64,000 nucleotides of DNA from Hawksworthiomyces lignivorus (lineage: Eukaryota > Ascomycota > Sordariomycetes > Ophiostomatales > Ophiostomataceae), in NCBI GenBank assembly GCA_002917075.1, contig NTMA01000107.1:1-64000 (forward strand), given 5' to 3'. Shown piece after piece: positions 36,477-47,744 of this stretch; position 1 is the first letter of the stretch, and every line of letters begins with the position of its first letter. The notes under the pieces are model-generated. The model saw only the letters and a list, made by a program, of their open reading frames with translations. It ran no database searches and had not been told where the DNA came from. Made by a program: the position numbers and the translations under genes.

Positions 36477-38345
36477 TGTGTGCGCGTGGGGGAGGAATTG
36501 GCGTCTCAGGAGGTGCGAGGAAGAACGAGGGAGGGCAATTGAGGTCTGCTTGGGGCAATACCAATGCAATGTCCTGGGCGTCGTGCGTTCTGCCTTGCCG
36601 GTGTGGAAGGGCCGGCTGGGATGGACGGGACCGGGAGACTTGTGGTGCTTGGTCGATTTTGCTTGAGCGAGATAATTTGCTCAATGGTGATTGGCTGACG
36701 GTGACCCGGAAGCGCGGATGAACGTATTTGCCTTTCCGGGCCAGTTTGGCTTTCTGCTGGCCGTGCACTGTACTATTGTATTATATAATAAAAAGTCACA
36801 TGGTGTTTCGCACACTGTATGATGATGGTTATTACACTCTCATACAGTACAGTACCTAGGTATCTAGACTTACAAGCTCTCAGAGCTCCTCGGCGGCATC
36901 AAAGTATTCCATTACATGCCGCTTGTTCATTTGTGAATTTTTGCACCTGCACACTCGAGCAACACAGCTTTCATGATTGAACCGGAGTCGTCAGCATCTC
37001 TCCCTCCTCCCCTCCTCCTTGGCGAGAACTTCAGGCTGTGCAACTGCTTGCGGGGGAAGCGGTTCGTCGGGTGCACACCCTCTCCAAGCCTACGACTTGC
37101 AAACAGTTGATTCCTTCACGCACAGCTGCCAATTACCGCCACTGGTCCCTCTCTCCTAGTGGTGCTTTCAATGGCTGCTGGGTGCCACACCTCCCAAAAG
37201 CGGGAAACAGTGTACAGAGGGCTTGGCAACAACGCGTTCAGCGCACGTCGGGCTTCGTTCACCTCTTTTTTCTGCTGCACTGTCTCCCAACCGTGTCTGG
37301 CCACGTGCCGCTAACGACATCACGCTAGTCCAGAGCCAGACTAGCCAAACTTTTCAGACAGCTAGCTTCAATAGCGGCGCTTCTCTGTAGAAGGTTCCTG
37401 TTACGCCGTCCGCCGTATTACTCTACAGCTTAGCGGTCGCTTTAGTACGCTTCTCGTAAGTGCAGTCCAGTGGCGGCAGCGCTGTCAGGTCCTCTAAGGC
37501 CTCTAAGGCTTCTAGGGTCTCTAGGGTCTCTAGGGTTTCAAGGGGTCTATGTCTCTCTGTAATGACTCTGTACAGGGTAGTTAATACAATTACTCGTACA
37601 TACTCGTACTCGTAAATCTTACTGTAAAGTGTCTTGGGCAGCTTTGGCGTCTTTTGGCGTCATTAGGCGTCTTAGGCGCCTTCCTGTTCTTTTCACGCTC
37701 TCCACTCCTTCTCCCGTCAAATTTGCCCCCCGTCGCAGTTACCCGTAATATACTGATTACAGACTGCCATTTCTCGAGTAATACGCACTTTTCTTGCCTC
37801 GCTTGCTCTCCTTCGCTCCTTCCTCTCCCCCCCAAAATCCTTGCCGCTAGTCTAATTCCCTAATTTTCTCCCAGTTTCTCCATCTAATTTTCAGGTCAAA
37901 ACTTTTCTTCATATTCTTTTCCTTTCCCTTTTTCTTCCTCACTTTTCACAAATATCGTCAAATCCATCTTCTAATAACTCCTCGCTATATATCGCATTTG
38001 CTTTTTCGCATCAGGGCGTTATCAAAGGATATTTTTTCTTATTTCTTATACATATTTGTTTCTTGTAAGCATCGATAGAGTCCAATTACTCGTCCCCTAA
38101 TTCTCGAGATCGGGTTTTCTTGTGTTCGACCATATCTCTCCTCTCGCAAGCTGTTTCACGTCTTGCCTTTTCGCATCCGACTTCGTCCTGCGATCTCGGC
38201 TTCCGTTCAACACCCGCGCCTCGAACTGTCCGATCGGCCTACGCCTCTTGGATCTTGAGTCTCCCTGTGTTGGTTTTCCGATACTGTGGCGTTACCGCGT
38301 CTTCTACTCCCCGGCTAGACGCGCTTCACATTCATCTTCGCAAAG
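36477..38345. promoter_or_regulatory. Divergent upstream region of the complex I and Not4 genes
   Basis: About 1.9 kb. The complex I side (36480-36720) is GC-rich; the Not4 side (37650-38340) is strongly pyrimidine-rich and AT-richer, like a long fungal leader. It holds the palindrome TACCTAGGTA (36854-36863), a seven-unit 9-bp minisatellite (37483-37545) and a TACTCGTA cluster (37591-37614). No frame looks coding. Confidence 0.5.
37483..37545 (+). repeat. Seven-unit 9-bp minisatellite (consensus CTCTAGGGT)
   Basis: Units read in order: TGTCAGGTC, CTCTAAGGC, CTCTAAGGC, TTCTAGGGT, CTCTAGGGT, CTCTAGGGT, TTCAAGGGG. The unit resembles the one at 51634-51677. It is not the canonical TTAGGG telomere repeat. 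Confidence 0.75.
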
Positions 38346-40966
38346 ATGGCACCACAAGATACCTTCATTGACGAGGAGGATGACACATGGTATGTTTATG
38401 TATTGCGTCTGCGTTCTTCTTTCTGAATTATAGACAGGCTGCGTACGCGCCTCGACTCCTTTGTCGTCGAATTAAGAAGAAGGAAAAAAAAAACTGACAT
38501 CTGACCGCCCGCAGTCCCCTCTGCGTCGAAGAGTTTGACCTGTCCGACCGCAACTTTCGACCATGTCCATGCGGCTACCAGATCTGTCAGTTCTGCTTCA
38601 ACAACATCAAGCAGAACATGAACGGTCTGTGTCCTGCGTGTCGACGACCATACGATGAAAAATCCATACAATGGAAGGTTGTCACGCAAGAAGAGTATGT
38701 GTCATATTTTCTTTTTTGCCTCCCTCTATCGATGTCCCACTCTTAGGACATCCCCCCCCCCCCCCTTCCCTCATTGGAAGCACAAGGCAGCTGACATTGT
38801 ATTATTAGGATCGCCGAATTTCGGTCCAACATTCAAAAGAACCAGAAGAAGCGAGCGGCCGAGCAGCGCCAAAAAGAGGCGCAGAAACGCGAAGCCGAAA
38901 AGGAGAACCGAAAGAATCTTGTCGGTGTGCGCGTCGTTCAGAAAAATCTGGTTTATGTGACCGGTCTCAACCCGACGGTGCGCGAGGACGAGCTTCTGAA
39001 AACGCTGCGAAAACAGGAATTCTTCGGCCAGTACGGCAACATCCAGAAGATTTCGATTAGCAATCGGAAGAGTCCCGATGGATCGCCCTCTCTCGGCATC
39101 TACGTTACCTTTGAAAAGAAGGAAGAGGCACAGCGCTGTATTCAGGCCGTGAACGGCTCAGTGAACGGCGACCGCACGCTCAAGGCTCAGCTCGGCACAA
39201 CTAAATACTGCTCTGCCTGGCTGCGACACGAGCAATGTACAAATCGCCAGTGCATGTTTCTTCACGAGCTAGGTGATGAGGAAGACAGCTATACGCGCCA
39301 AGACCTGTCGTCGATGAACAGTATCAACACTCAACGACCTTTGAATGCTGGATCCTCGTCGAGATCCGCTTCTCGACAGCAGAGCCATCCCGTCCCTGCC
39401 CCTCCCCCTGCCCCGGCAGCTGCATCGCAGCCCATGGTGCGATCCTCCAGCAAAGACGAGTCGGAAAATGGCGACGGGTCCGCCCTGCCGCTGTCCGCAA
39501 ACTGGGCAAGGAATCCGCAGGTACGCAGCCGACGTGGAAGTCATGCAACAAGCGGCGCTGCTCCTAGTCCCGCCATTTCTATGTCGCTGCCTGTCACCGC
39601 CGAGTCTGTCGCCGAGACTGCTGAGTCGTCTCCAACACAGGAAGAGGCTGTACCAACCACTTCCCGCGCAAAGGGCAAGGCTCCTGCCGACAACGCTTCT
39701 ACGGCCGGCTCGACTTCTTCCTCTAGTTCTGCTGCTGCGGCAGCATTGAGAGCGGAGAAGGAGAAGGACCCACTTGCCATCGTTTTCGCGAGCCTTCTTC
39801 AGGCAATGGAGAAGTGCACGCTTCCATCCACGTTTCTGACAGACGGGCTGTCGCTGGACGCTTACCCCCCGCTGTTTGACCCTCGTGGCGGTGAGAAGCG
39901 CCGTACTCTGAGGGACGACGAGAGCCGCCTGGATGCGGAACAGGATGAGCAGCAGACCGAAGCGAGAGAGCCGTCCGAGGGCGAGCCGGAGAGCAGCGGA
40001 AGCTTGGCGCTGGGCGGCGAACCGGAAGACCGCGAGCACAGCCGGAGCGGACACACTTTTGACCAACGGCGCGGCGGACCGCCTCCACCCATTCAGCGGG
40101 CGAACACGGACAGTCTCTTTAACTCGTTCGGAGCGAGCTACCTGCCAAACGGAGCCAACCCCGGCACGATTGGAAACCGCTCCCTCACTCCACAGCAGAC
40201 ACTGTATTCGCGCACGCCGAGTGCCTTTGTGGACCATGCTCCACCCGGCGTCGGCTCGTCCCAGTCTAGCCTGTTCCAGGGGCAGGCGCACAATCGCCAG
40301 CCTTCCCGCTACGGCTTCGCCAACGAGAACGCAGGCGCCGCTGCGGCGACCATCAAGCTCGCAACGAACCCGCGCCTCATGTCGCAGCAGTCGTCCATGA
40401 TGCCGCCCTCTCTGCACTCCCAGCAGAACACGCCCTATTATGCTACTTCCATGCCCGGCCCTCCTCCAGGGCTCAAGTCGACCGGAACGCCACCGGCCAT
40501 GTTCGGCCACGGCTTCGCCAATTCCGGCTTCGGCGGGGCACCCAAGGATACAAGCCAGCTGCTTCAGGATATCATTCGAGGCAGAGGCGGCGCCGGTAGC
40601 CAGGCGCACGACGCAGGCAAGCGTGAGTACATGTTCCCCTCTTTCCTTAGCCAGTATCCATCCTCGTCCGGCTCCTCTACCCCCGTTCCTGCTCCCGGCT
40701 TCTCGGCGTCGCTTTATGGTACTCCGCCTGGAGCGTTCCAAGACATCGGGTCCAAGCAGAAGAAGAAGGGGAAGAAGCACAGACATGCTAACACTTCCTC
40801 CTCTGGGGGGAGTGGCTTAGTGGATCTTGCAGACCCGAGTATCCTGCAGGCAAGACTGCCTCACCAGCAGAGCAACGCCGGAGTCGGCCAGGGACTGTTC
40901 GGGGGTCAGGCCCAAGGTGGGTACAACCCCGGCATGATGTACAGTGCTGGCTACCCGCGGTGGTGA
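38346..40966 (+). CDS. not4: CCR4-NOT ubiquitin ligase Not4, RING/RRM part
   Basis: Exons 38346-38389, 38515-38694 and 38809 onward, with introns of 125 and 114 nt (donors GTATGT, GTATGT). Read to the TGA at 40964-40966 this gives 793 residues. Not4 is the E3 ligase of the CCR4-NOT complex, acting in mRNA decay and co-translational quality control (family knowledge). The C4C4 RING finger is at about residues 15-58 (TCPLCVEEFDLSDRNF, PCPCGYQICQFC, LCPACRRPY). A Lys/Arg-rich coiled helix follows, then the RRM (about 108-190; NLVYVTGLNPTVRED, GIYVTFEKKEEAQRC), overlapping a CCCH finger (CSAWLRHEQCTNRQCMFLHE). The rest is Ser/Pro/Gln-rich and ends YNPGMMYSAGYPRW. In other filamentous fungi, as I recall them, Not4 is about 1500 residues or more and includes the block encoded at 42167-45089, so this stop may be bypassed by splicing: donor GTGAAG at 40963 to acceptor GAG at 42166 keeps frame. 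Confidence 0.88.
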
Positions 40967-42166
40967 AGAAGATGATGCAGCAGAGTGGAGCGTCCCGGTG
41001 AGGAGGCCGGGCGAGGGGAGAGAGAGCCGGTGAGAGATTCGAGAGAAGAGAGAGAGACAGCTTTCACTGAGAGAGACGGAGGTGACGATGATGTCCCTTC
41101 TTTGCCTCCTGACCCATCCCATCCCCTTTCCCTCCTTCCCTTCTTCAACCGTCCCGATCCCCTTCCTTCTCCTGGCGTTCAGAACACGCTTTTGCTTTCT
41201 TCCATACCACTTCGTCTGTTTGATTCCAACTGTTTATGTTTTTTCGATGCCTCTTTTTCATTACCCTTTGGCACTTCTATTTTGTATTTCCAGATGGCGT
41301 TTCGGGTTTGGCAATTTTTCGAGGATTCGCCGGATGCGTTGTCACTACGTTTTATGACAGGGCCGGCACCTCTCATGAGGATTGGCATTTGTTGAGCGAG
41401 CATCACATAAGTTGATAGCCGGAATCTTTGTCTTTTTTTTTTTTTTGCATTGGGGAATCGACTGCATGTGGAATGTCAGGTCACAAAAAGATACCCTCGA
41501 AAGGACAGACGACGATGTCGCTTTTCTTTTACTCTTCAACGCTGCATCGGCACAGAGATGCTCATTCTCTTCTCCCTCGACAAGTAAACTTTCCCATTTC
41601 CTATCTCATCGACAGCTTGGGTTATATGCGCTTCTCTCGTCACCGGAGGTCCCGTCACGCCAGGCAAGCCATCATCGTCTTCCTTTCGAGGGTTTTTACA
41701 ATGTATGTTAACTATTGGCCCAGTTTCGTTTTCTTTTTATCTTCTGTGCCATCTTTGCCATTCACGGGGATGGGGCCGGACATGGCGCTGTTCCGTGGTC
41801 ACAATAAAAACAAAAAAGATTTATTATACCCGCAAATCTTGTGCCATCTGTAACCGAACCATCGCGCATCTGCACGGTGGGCGCGCCAAGGAAGAGATGA
41901 TGGCTGCGCCAGCGTTAAAATGTCTTGACCCTCCCGTCGACATCTTGTATATAACTAGTCACCCCTCTGCCGCATATCCCTTGATCCTTCTCCGTTGAGG
42001 TTGGTGTTGTTGTTGGGTGCTGCTTGTTCCTAGTAGCTGGTGCGCTGTCTCTCTCTCTGTCGGATCTTTTTGTCTCTCGGTGTACCCCGTACGCCTCCCG
42101 CTATTGACGTCTCTATCGCCTGTTATCTGTGACCGGTACTCTTTTTGATATATTTGTTTCGCTGAG
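40967..42166 (+). other. 1.2 kb interruption between the two parts of the Not4-like coding region
   Basis: No frame in this stretch looks coding. It begins purine-rich and becomes T-rich (41100-41900). It is either one long intron (1204 nt counted from 40963, far longer than any other here) or the 3' end of one gene plus the promoter and first exon of another. The frame beyond it has no ATG between its upstream TGA (about 42102) and the conserved QELTGFLDDDL block, so an intron must end at 42166 or 42170 in either case. Confidence 0.5.
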
Positions 42167-45089
42167 GCAGGAACTGACTGGTTTTCTAGACGATGATTTA
42201 ACGGCTTTGGATGAAGCTATCTCGACCGTAGATGCGCTCGTCGCCGACGAGCCAAGTGTGCCTTCGTTCCCGTACGGCATCGACTCACCACTTCGATCTG
42301 GCACTCCCTCATTCCCTCCTGGTTTTGGTCATGTTCAGCCGCATCCTACGCCACCTCCTGGGTTTGGTCCCTCAATGACACCAGTGCCTGCGCCGCCGTC
42401 TGCTAGTCAGGCGCCTCCTCGGCCGCTGGTACCGGTTGTGCCGGCTGTGCCGGTACAGCCGGTTCTTCCGGCAATTCCGACAGATCCATCATTGGGCCTT
42501 CATGCTCCTGAGCAGCCAGCGAAGAAGGGTGGCCGTGTTGCTAGCGGCAGCGGTGCCGAGGCCAAGAAGAACGCTAAGACGGAGAGTGCGTCGCCGAGCA
42601 AGGAGGCTCCGGTGCCCGTTACTCCTGCCAAGTCTGGAAAGAAGAAGGTGTTGCAGGACGAGGACTTCCCGTCGCTCGACGCTGCCGCTCCCAAAGCGGC
42701 AGCCGCATCTTCGTCCACCGCGCCGCCGCCGAAGGCTTTATCTGTCTCGAAGCCCTCGACTCCGGTAGCCAAGAAAATAGCTGCAGTTGAAGTGGCGTCT
42801 GCTGCTACAACAACGGCGTCGACAGCCACTCTCTCCCGATCTGCAACTCCCACTGCCGAGTCGAAGAAATCAGACAAGAGACCGGTGCCTGCTGTCCTTA
42901 ACATTACTGCTGCTACCAAGGCTGCTCAGCCTAGGTCTTTAACAGGGAGCCCGGCTGGCGAGAAGCTCTCTGCTGACCTATCGTCGGCGTTCCCCTCGCT
43001 CCCCACATCATCTGCTGCCACTGGCTTCGGTGCCGTAGCGACGCCGGGGGCATGGTCGCCAGTGATCCGGTCGGCGCCAAAGACACTGCGCGTTGTGCAG
43101 ACGCCAAAGACGGAGACGGCACCCGTCCTGAGCGTGGCTGCTGTGACCGCGGCAGAAGCGGCAGCGGCAGCGAAGGCGCCTAACAAGCCGGTAGCGCTAG
43201 TGACAAACCGCCCAGGCACGCCTGCAAGCGAGATCATCTCAGACAACGCCTCCGTTGTTTCGACGTCCATTTCAGCCTCGCGAGCAGGTTCGCCTCCTCC
43301 GTCGCGCATCGGCTCGGCCAATGTGCGTGCGACAACTAAGAGCCAGCAACGCAAGCAGCGCAAGCAGGCATCCAAGAAAGAGGCGGCGACGATCATTGCC
43401 AGCCAGGCAGTGCCGGAGCAGCAAGAAGAAGAGGAGATTGCACCGATTCTCGGCCGCAAGAAGAAGCAGAAGAAGGAGAAGCCGTTGTCTAGCAACACCG
43501 CCCCTACGAGCTCGGCGGTGACGCCGGCCGAGAGCCGAGAGTCGACGCCCGTACCATCTGGGCCAGAAGCGCCGGTTGTGGCGGCAGCATCGTCGTCCTC
43601 GTCTTCGGCCAAGGACCGGAAGAAGCAAAATGAGCAGCAACAGCAGCAACAGCAGCAAGCACGAGAGCAGGAACAGGCGTCCAAGGCATCGTCTGCTGCC
43701 GCTGCGACAGCTGCTAGCAAGAAGAAGGAAGAGAGCAAGGACAAGGCCAAAGCTGCAGCGGAAGATAAGTCAACCGAAAAGGCTAAGGGATCAGCCAAGA
43801 GCGCCGCCAGCGCCGCTCCCTCTGCCGCTTCCAATGTCACTGTGGTCCAGAAATCTGCCGCAGATAAAGAGGAAGAGGAGCTGCAGAGAGTGCTCAAGGA
43901 GGCTGCAGAGGTCGCGGGGACAGCGTCCTTGTCTGGCAGGGTCAGTGAGAAGACGACAGCCAGCGCTATTTCTGCTGCAGCTGCTACTTCTGCCACACTG
44001 GCGGGGGCAGGACCGACAATCTACGAGGTGGCCCAGGAGATGGTCGGTAGCGGCGTTCTGGGTCGCGTGGAGGATGTCCCACTCTTACAGCCATACATTG
44101 GGCTTGCACACCGGGCCGAGGTGCGGGAGAAAGCCATCGTGGGCGACGCTCTGCTGCCGCCCGAGGTTATCTTTACTGAGGATGACCGCGTGGATCTCCT
44201 GGCGGGCAAAGTGGTGCGCAAGGTGATCGATGGCGTGCGGCTGCTGGTGACGCCTAACGGCGACTGCCTGCGCAACCTGACGGAGGCGGAGGAGGAGCGG
44301 TTCTTGGCACTGCAGACGAAGGTGTCGGAGGCAGCCGCGTCGCCGCTTGGGTACCTGCACCCGCGCTACGAGACGACGGGTGGCTTTGCGCTGATCAGCA
44401 AGCGCGCCGTGCCCTGCGGCATGCCCGGCTATTTCCCGCCAAGCCCAGGCACGCAGCAGGTCGACCCGGTGACCAAGATCCAGCGCGAGGAGGCCGTCTA
44501 CTGGATCAACCAGTACGTGCTACCGCGGCTCAACCTGTTGCCCCAGAGCGAGTCAGCGTCGTGGCAGTCGATGCTCGCAGATACGGGTATGCCGCAGGCC
44601 ATCGGCACGTCTACGGTGGCGCCTTGGATCTACCACACGCCGGAGATGCGCAACGGCGGCTACGGCTCTCTCAGCCGCCGAGACGGCGGTCCGACGCTGG
44701 ACGCTGACTACGATGCCGACCACGATGACGATGACGATGACTACCATCACCATCATGACCACTACGGCCACGACCACGATCATGATCACGATCACGACCA
44801 TGACCACGATCACGATCATCACCATCACCACCATCATCATCACCACCATCATCATCATCACCACGACCACCAGATCGACAGCGACGATGATGACCTGGAG
44901 AACTCGGTGCGTGCGATGAGCGTGGAGGACGCCGAGTCGTCGCTAGCTCAGGCCCGCCGGGACGTGGAGAAGTTTGAGCGGGCGCTCAACCAGCTCATCA
45001 AGAAGAACCGCCGTCTGCTGGTGACGCCGACCACGTCTGCCGCCGCGGCGACCACTGCTGCCGCTGTCAGCGTCGGGACTGCATATTGA
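42167..45089 (+). CDS. Not4-type C-terminal region (probable last exon of Not4)
   Basis: One long open exon. It begins QELTGFLDDDLTALDEAIST, then has repeated PPGFG motifs (SFPPGFGHV, TPPPGFGPS), an EDFPSLD block, and long Ala/Lys/Gln low-complexity stretches including a Gln run. A well-conserved domain follows (about 640-790 of this exon): GPTIYEVAQEMVGS, LLVTPNGDCLRNLTEAEEER, YETTGGFALISKRAVP, REEAVYWINQYVLPRLNLL. Near the end are an Asp/His tract (44719-44880) and the coiled segment MSVEDAESSLAQARRDVEKF. I recall this arrangement as the C-terminal half of filamentous-fungal Not4; with the upstream exons it would give 1766 residues. A separate gene cannot be excluded. The TGA at 45087-45089 is followed by CTA and an in-frame extension to 45332, described separately. 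Confidence 0.62.
44719..44880 (+). repeat. Asp/His-coding CAT/CAC/GAC/GAT repeat
   Basis: Trinucleotide-rich tract of CAC, CAT, GAC and GAT codons. It gives alternating Asp-His (about nine DH pairs) and then an uninterrupted run of about 16 His, flanked by Asp runs. Codons are mixed, so the amino acids are kept while the DNA is not a pure repeat. Confidence 0.85.
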
Positions 45090-45332
45090 CTAGCCATGGG
45101 CGGCGACATATGCACAGGCAGAGGCGTGGTGCTGCAGCGCACCTCGCTCGCGGCGGCGATCATGGCCCGGACGACGCCGGGCCTCTTAGGCCTGACGGTG
45201 ACGATGCTGCTCGTGTTTGGCGGGCTGCTGGAGGCGGCGCGCTGGATGATCGAGCGCGCGCTGGTGGAAGTCGTGTGCTACATGTGGGACATGGGGATGG
45301 GGGCGCAGACGGTGGCGTCTGCGGTACTGTAG
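45090..45332 (+). CDS. In-frame extension after TGA-CTA: possible stop-codon readthrough product, or a 78-codon ORF
   Basis: The frame of the Not4-like exon continues past TGA (45087-45089) through CTA GCC ATG and stays open for 80 codons to TAG at 45330-45332. From the ATG at 45096 only 8 of 78 codons end in A or T, so third positions are about 90% G/C, like the real exons here and unlike the AT-rich DNA after 45340. The product has an apolar segment (LLGLTVTMLLVFGGLLEA) followed by an amphipathic stretch (ARWMIERALVEVV), suggesting one membrane span. UGA CUA is the established leaky stop context, used in fungi to make alternative C-termini. Other readings: a separate small protein from the ATG at 45096 (context AGCCATGG), or an intron ending at TTGACTAG that removes the stop. 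Confidence 0.45.
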   Translation, partial: LAMGGDICTGRGVVLQRTSLAAAIMARTTPGLLGLTVTMLLVFGGLLEAARWMIERALVEVVCYMWDMGMGAQTVASAVL

Positions 45333-47744
45333 GATAAGAAGGCAGCAGAAGAATGAACGAGAGGAACTAGCTCAGTTTTGGTTCTCTCTCCGCGTACAGC
45401 AACGCGAGACTGTGGGATATTTGTTCGAATTTTTTGTCTTTGATTGGACCTCGTTTTACCATACCCATGTATTATTCCACTCTGTAAAAAAAGAGACTTG
45501 TAACCAAATTTACAGCACGTGACGTGCAACCTTATATCACCAAATCTATTTATTAGACACTTGAGGAAAACATTTATCACAGATAAAATCGCTTCAAAGG
45601 AGGCCTCTATGATCAATCACAATCAGATTCATCTACGATTCAAGAGCCTTATTTGCTGCAATGGCTGTCTTTTCTGCAATAAGGCCTGCACTTTTTTTGA
45701 GGCTGCTCGCCCCATTGCTACTAGTCCATCGGGGCTTCATGCAGCTCCTTCGCCAGCCAGCTCGATCGAATCATTGATCTTTGTAATTGCCGCCCTATCT
45801 TCGGCGCTCGGTCCTGTTCAAGTGCGATGATGAAAATCGAGGGACTACAGCATGAGATCGTCGGGCACGTCATCGACAAAAGAGAGCTGGAGAATGTATG
45901 CGAACCTGATATTACACAGCAAAGTAGAGAAAAGGCAGAATCGTAGGCAAATGTGCCAGACCCAATCCTGGAGCTGAGACAGCCGCCTAGGCATAATTGG
46001 GAGCGCCTTTTTGCTCTTTATGGTTTTTTTTTAGCACGCGTGTGTGCGGTTGCATTGGCACCATGCAACACTTTCACAAATCCAAGTTACAACAGCCTCT
46101 CTCTATCTCGTCCCCCAATTTCTAGGTCTGCCGTCTTAGTGACTCGAGCGCCAGTGTGGCGCAGCCGCAAGGAAAGCAAAAGACAAAGACAACCGGCAGA
46201 GAGGCAAAAAGAATAGACTTCAAGACGCTAACATTCTGCCTCACCCAGAGCAAATCTTGCGTTCGCCTCTTTTTCCGTTATCTTTTTTCTCTTTAAGGTT
46301 TCCAGGATCGGCAAAGTCTTTCTCCTCCCCTCTCAGAGCCCTTCCTTGGCATTTTTTTTCTTTCTTGGCGGAATCTGGACCTGTCTGAATTGGGCTACCC
46401 GAGGACTTGTGATCAGCCCTCTCAGCTCTTCTGAAAATACATACATTTTCTCGTCATGCTTTATATTCCCTGTGTCGAACACCGTAAATGGCCGTCTTCT
46501 AAAAAAGAAAACCGTTTACTGAAACACCACCGCGGAGCCGGGGCCTTACTGTGATCCTCCTTTCTTGTTTCTTGTTTTCCTAGGACTGCCCAACGTCCTG
46601 CAAGAGAATGCAATTCGCCAGCGGGCCCAGCCTCGTTATTTGGCCCCGTATTTCATGCTGGGCGTGGCTGTTTGTTCGTCTCTTTTATTGTCACATCCTT
46701 TCCCAATGCGTATGGCCCATCCGATTCTGACCCCGGCTCGGGTTGCCCAACCACACGACGAGAAGAAGAGAGCTAATCAGAACGCCACTTTTGCTGTGCT
46801 CTGCAATATTGTCTTGGTCCTTCTTTTTCCTGTCCTCTCACCCGTTTTGATTTTCTTTTTTTTCCCCACCGCTTCTGCTCTCTCTGCAGTCTGCCCATCC
46901 ATCCTCCTTCGTATAGGAAAGGGTGCAAGTCTAGCACGGCGTTCTGCGTACTATGCAGAGGACACTTCAAACAGCATATGCACGCTGACGAAACAAGCAG
47001 GATGATCGCAGGCGCGTCCTCAAGCATGAATAGGCGCATGCCGTAGACACCCAAAATTACTCTCAGCCGCTAGGCAAACAGAGCTCTGGGTGCAGACGCC
47101 CACTGCAGAGGCAGAGGCAGGGAGCCTAACCACTTGACCAGCGCTGGTGTGGCTCCAGCATGCGGCTCTGCCTGCAATATCCACATCCGCTGGGGGAATG
47201 CGCTTGGTGGCTGCCAGAAGTCTGGCCATGAATGGACGGCCAGGCCCTCGTGCGAAATGAGTTCTTTTGCACGAGAGGACACCATAGTGCTACCTTTTCT
47301 TCAGTGCCTAGATTACAAGGGGATCGCAAACGGTTAGATTCAGCTTTGACTGCAATATTGATTGATTTTGGTGCTGGTGGGTTCCTCGACGTATATGCGG
47401 CTCAGCCTCGTAAGTCTGCTTGCCCTCGCTTCTCCTTTTTCCTTTTCTCTGCCATCCTTTCCTTCCTTCGTGTCTCTTGCTTCCCTGCATCTTTTGAATC
47501 TCCTCTCTTTTCTATAACTATGCCCCCTGGCCCTCTTTTTTGGCCGCGCTTCAGGAAATAATAGAAATCAAACATCACGATAATTTTCTTATTCGAGTGA
47601 CTTTAGAAGCTCCTCACTAATAAATACTCTATATATTATACAACACCATTAATGCCAGAAAAAAAAAGGAGAGGAGAAAAGAAACAGAAATCAACGTGCA
47701 TTGAGAACAAACACAGAAGAAAGAAAGAAATTAAAAAACACATA
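45333..47744. other. 2.4 kb intergenic with no supportable gene
   Basis: AT-richer than the flanks, with short random frames only. The last 100 bases before the next start are A-rich. Confidence 0.5.

Noticed and set aside
37483..37545. Interstitial telomere repeat
   Set aside because: The unit is 9 bases (CTCTAGGGT), not TTAGGG; only the AGGGT part is shared.
39269..40786. 505-codon minus-strand frame opposite Not4
   Set aside because: No recognisable domain, while the plus strand carries the conserved Not4 sequence.
45519..45830. 103-codon plus-strand frame and protein-like fragments on the minus strand in the spacer after Not4
   Set aside because: Short, interrupted by stops and without recognisable domain; too weak to list as a gene.
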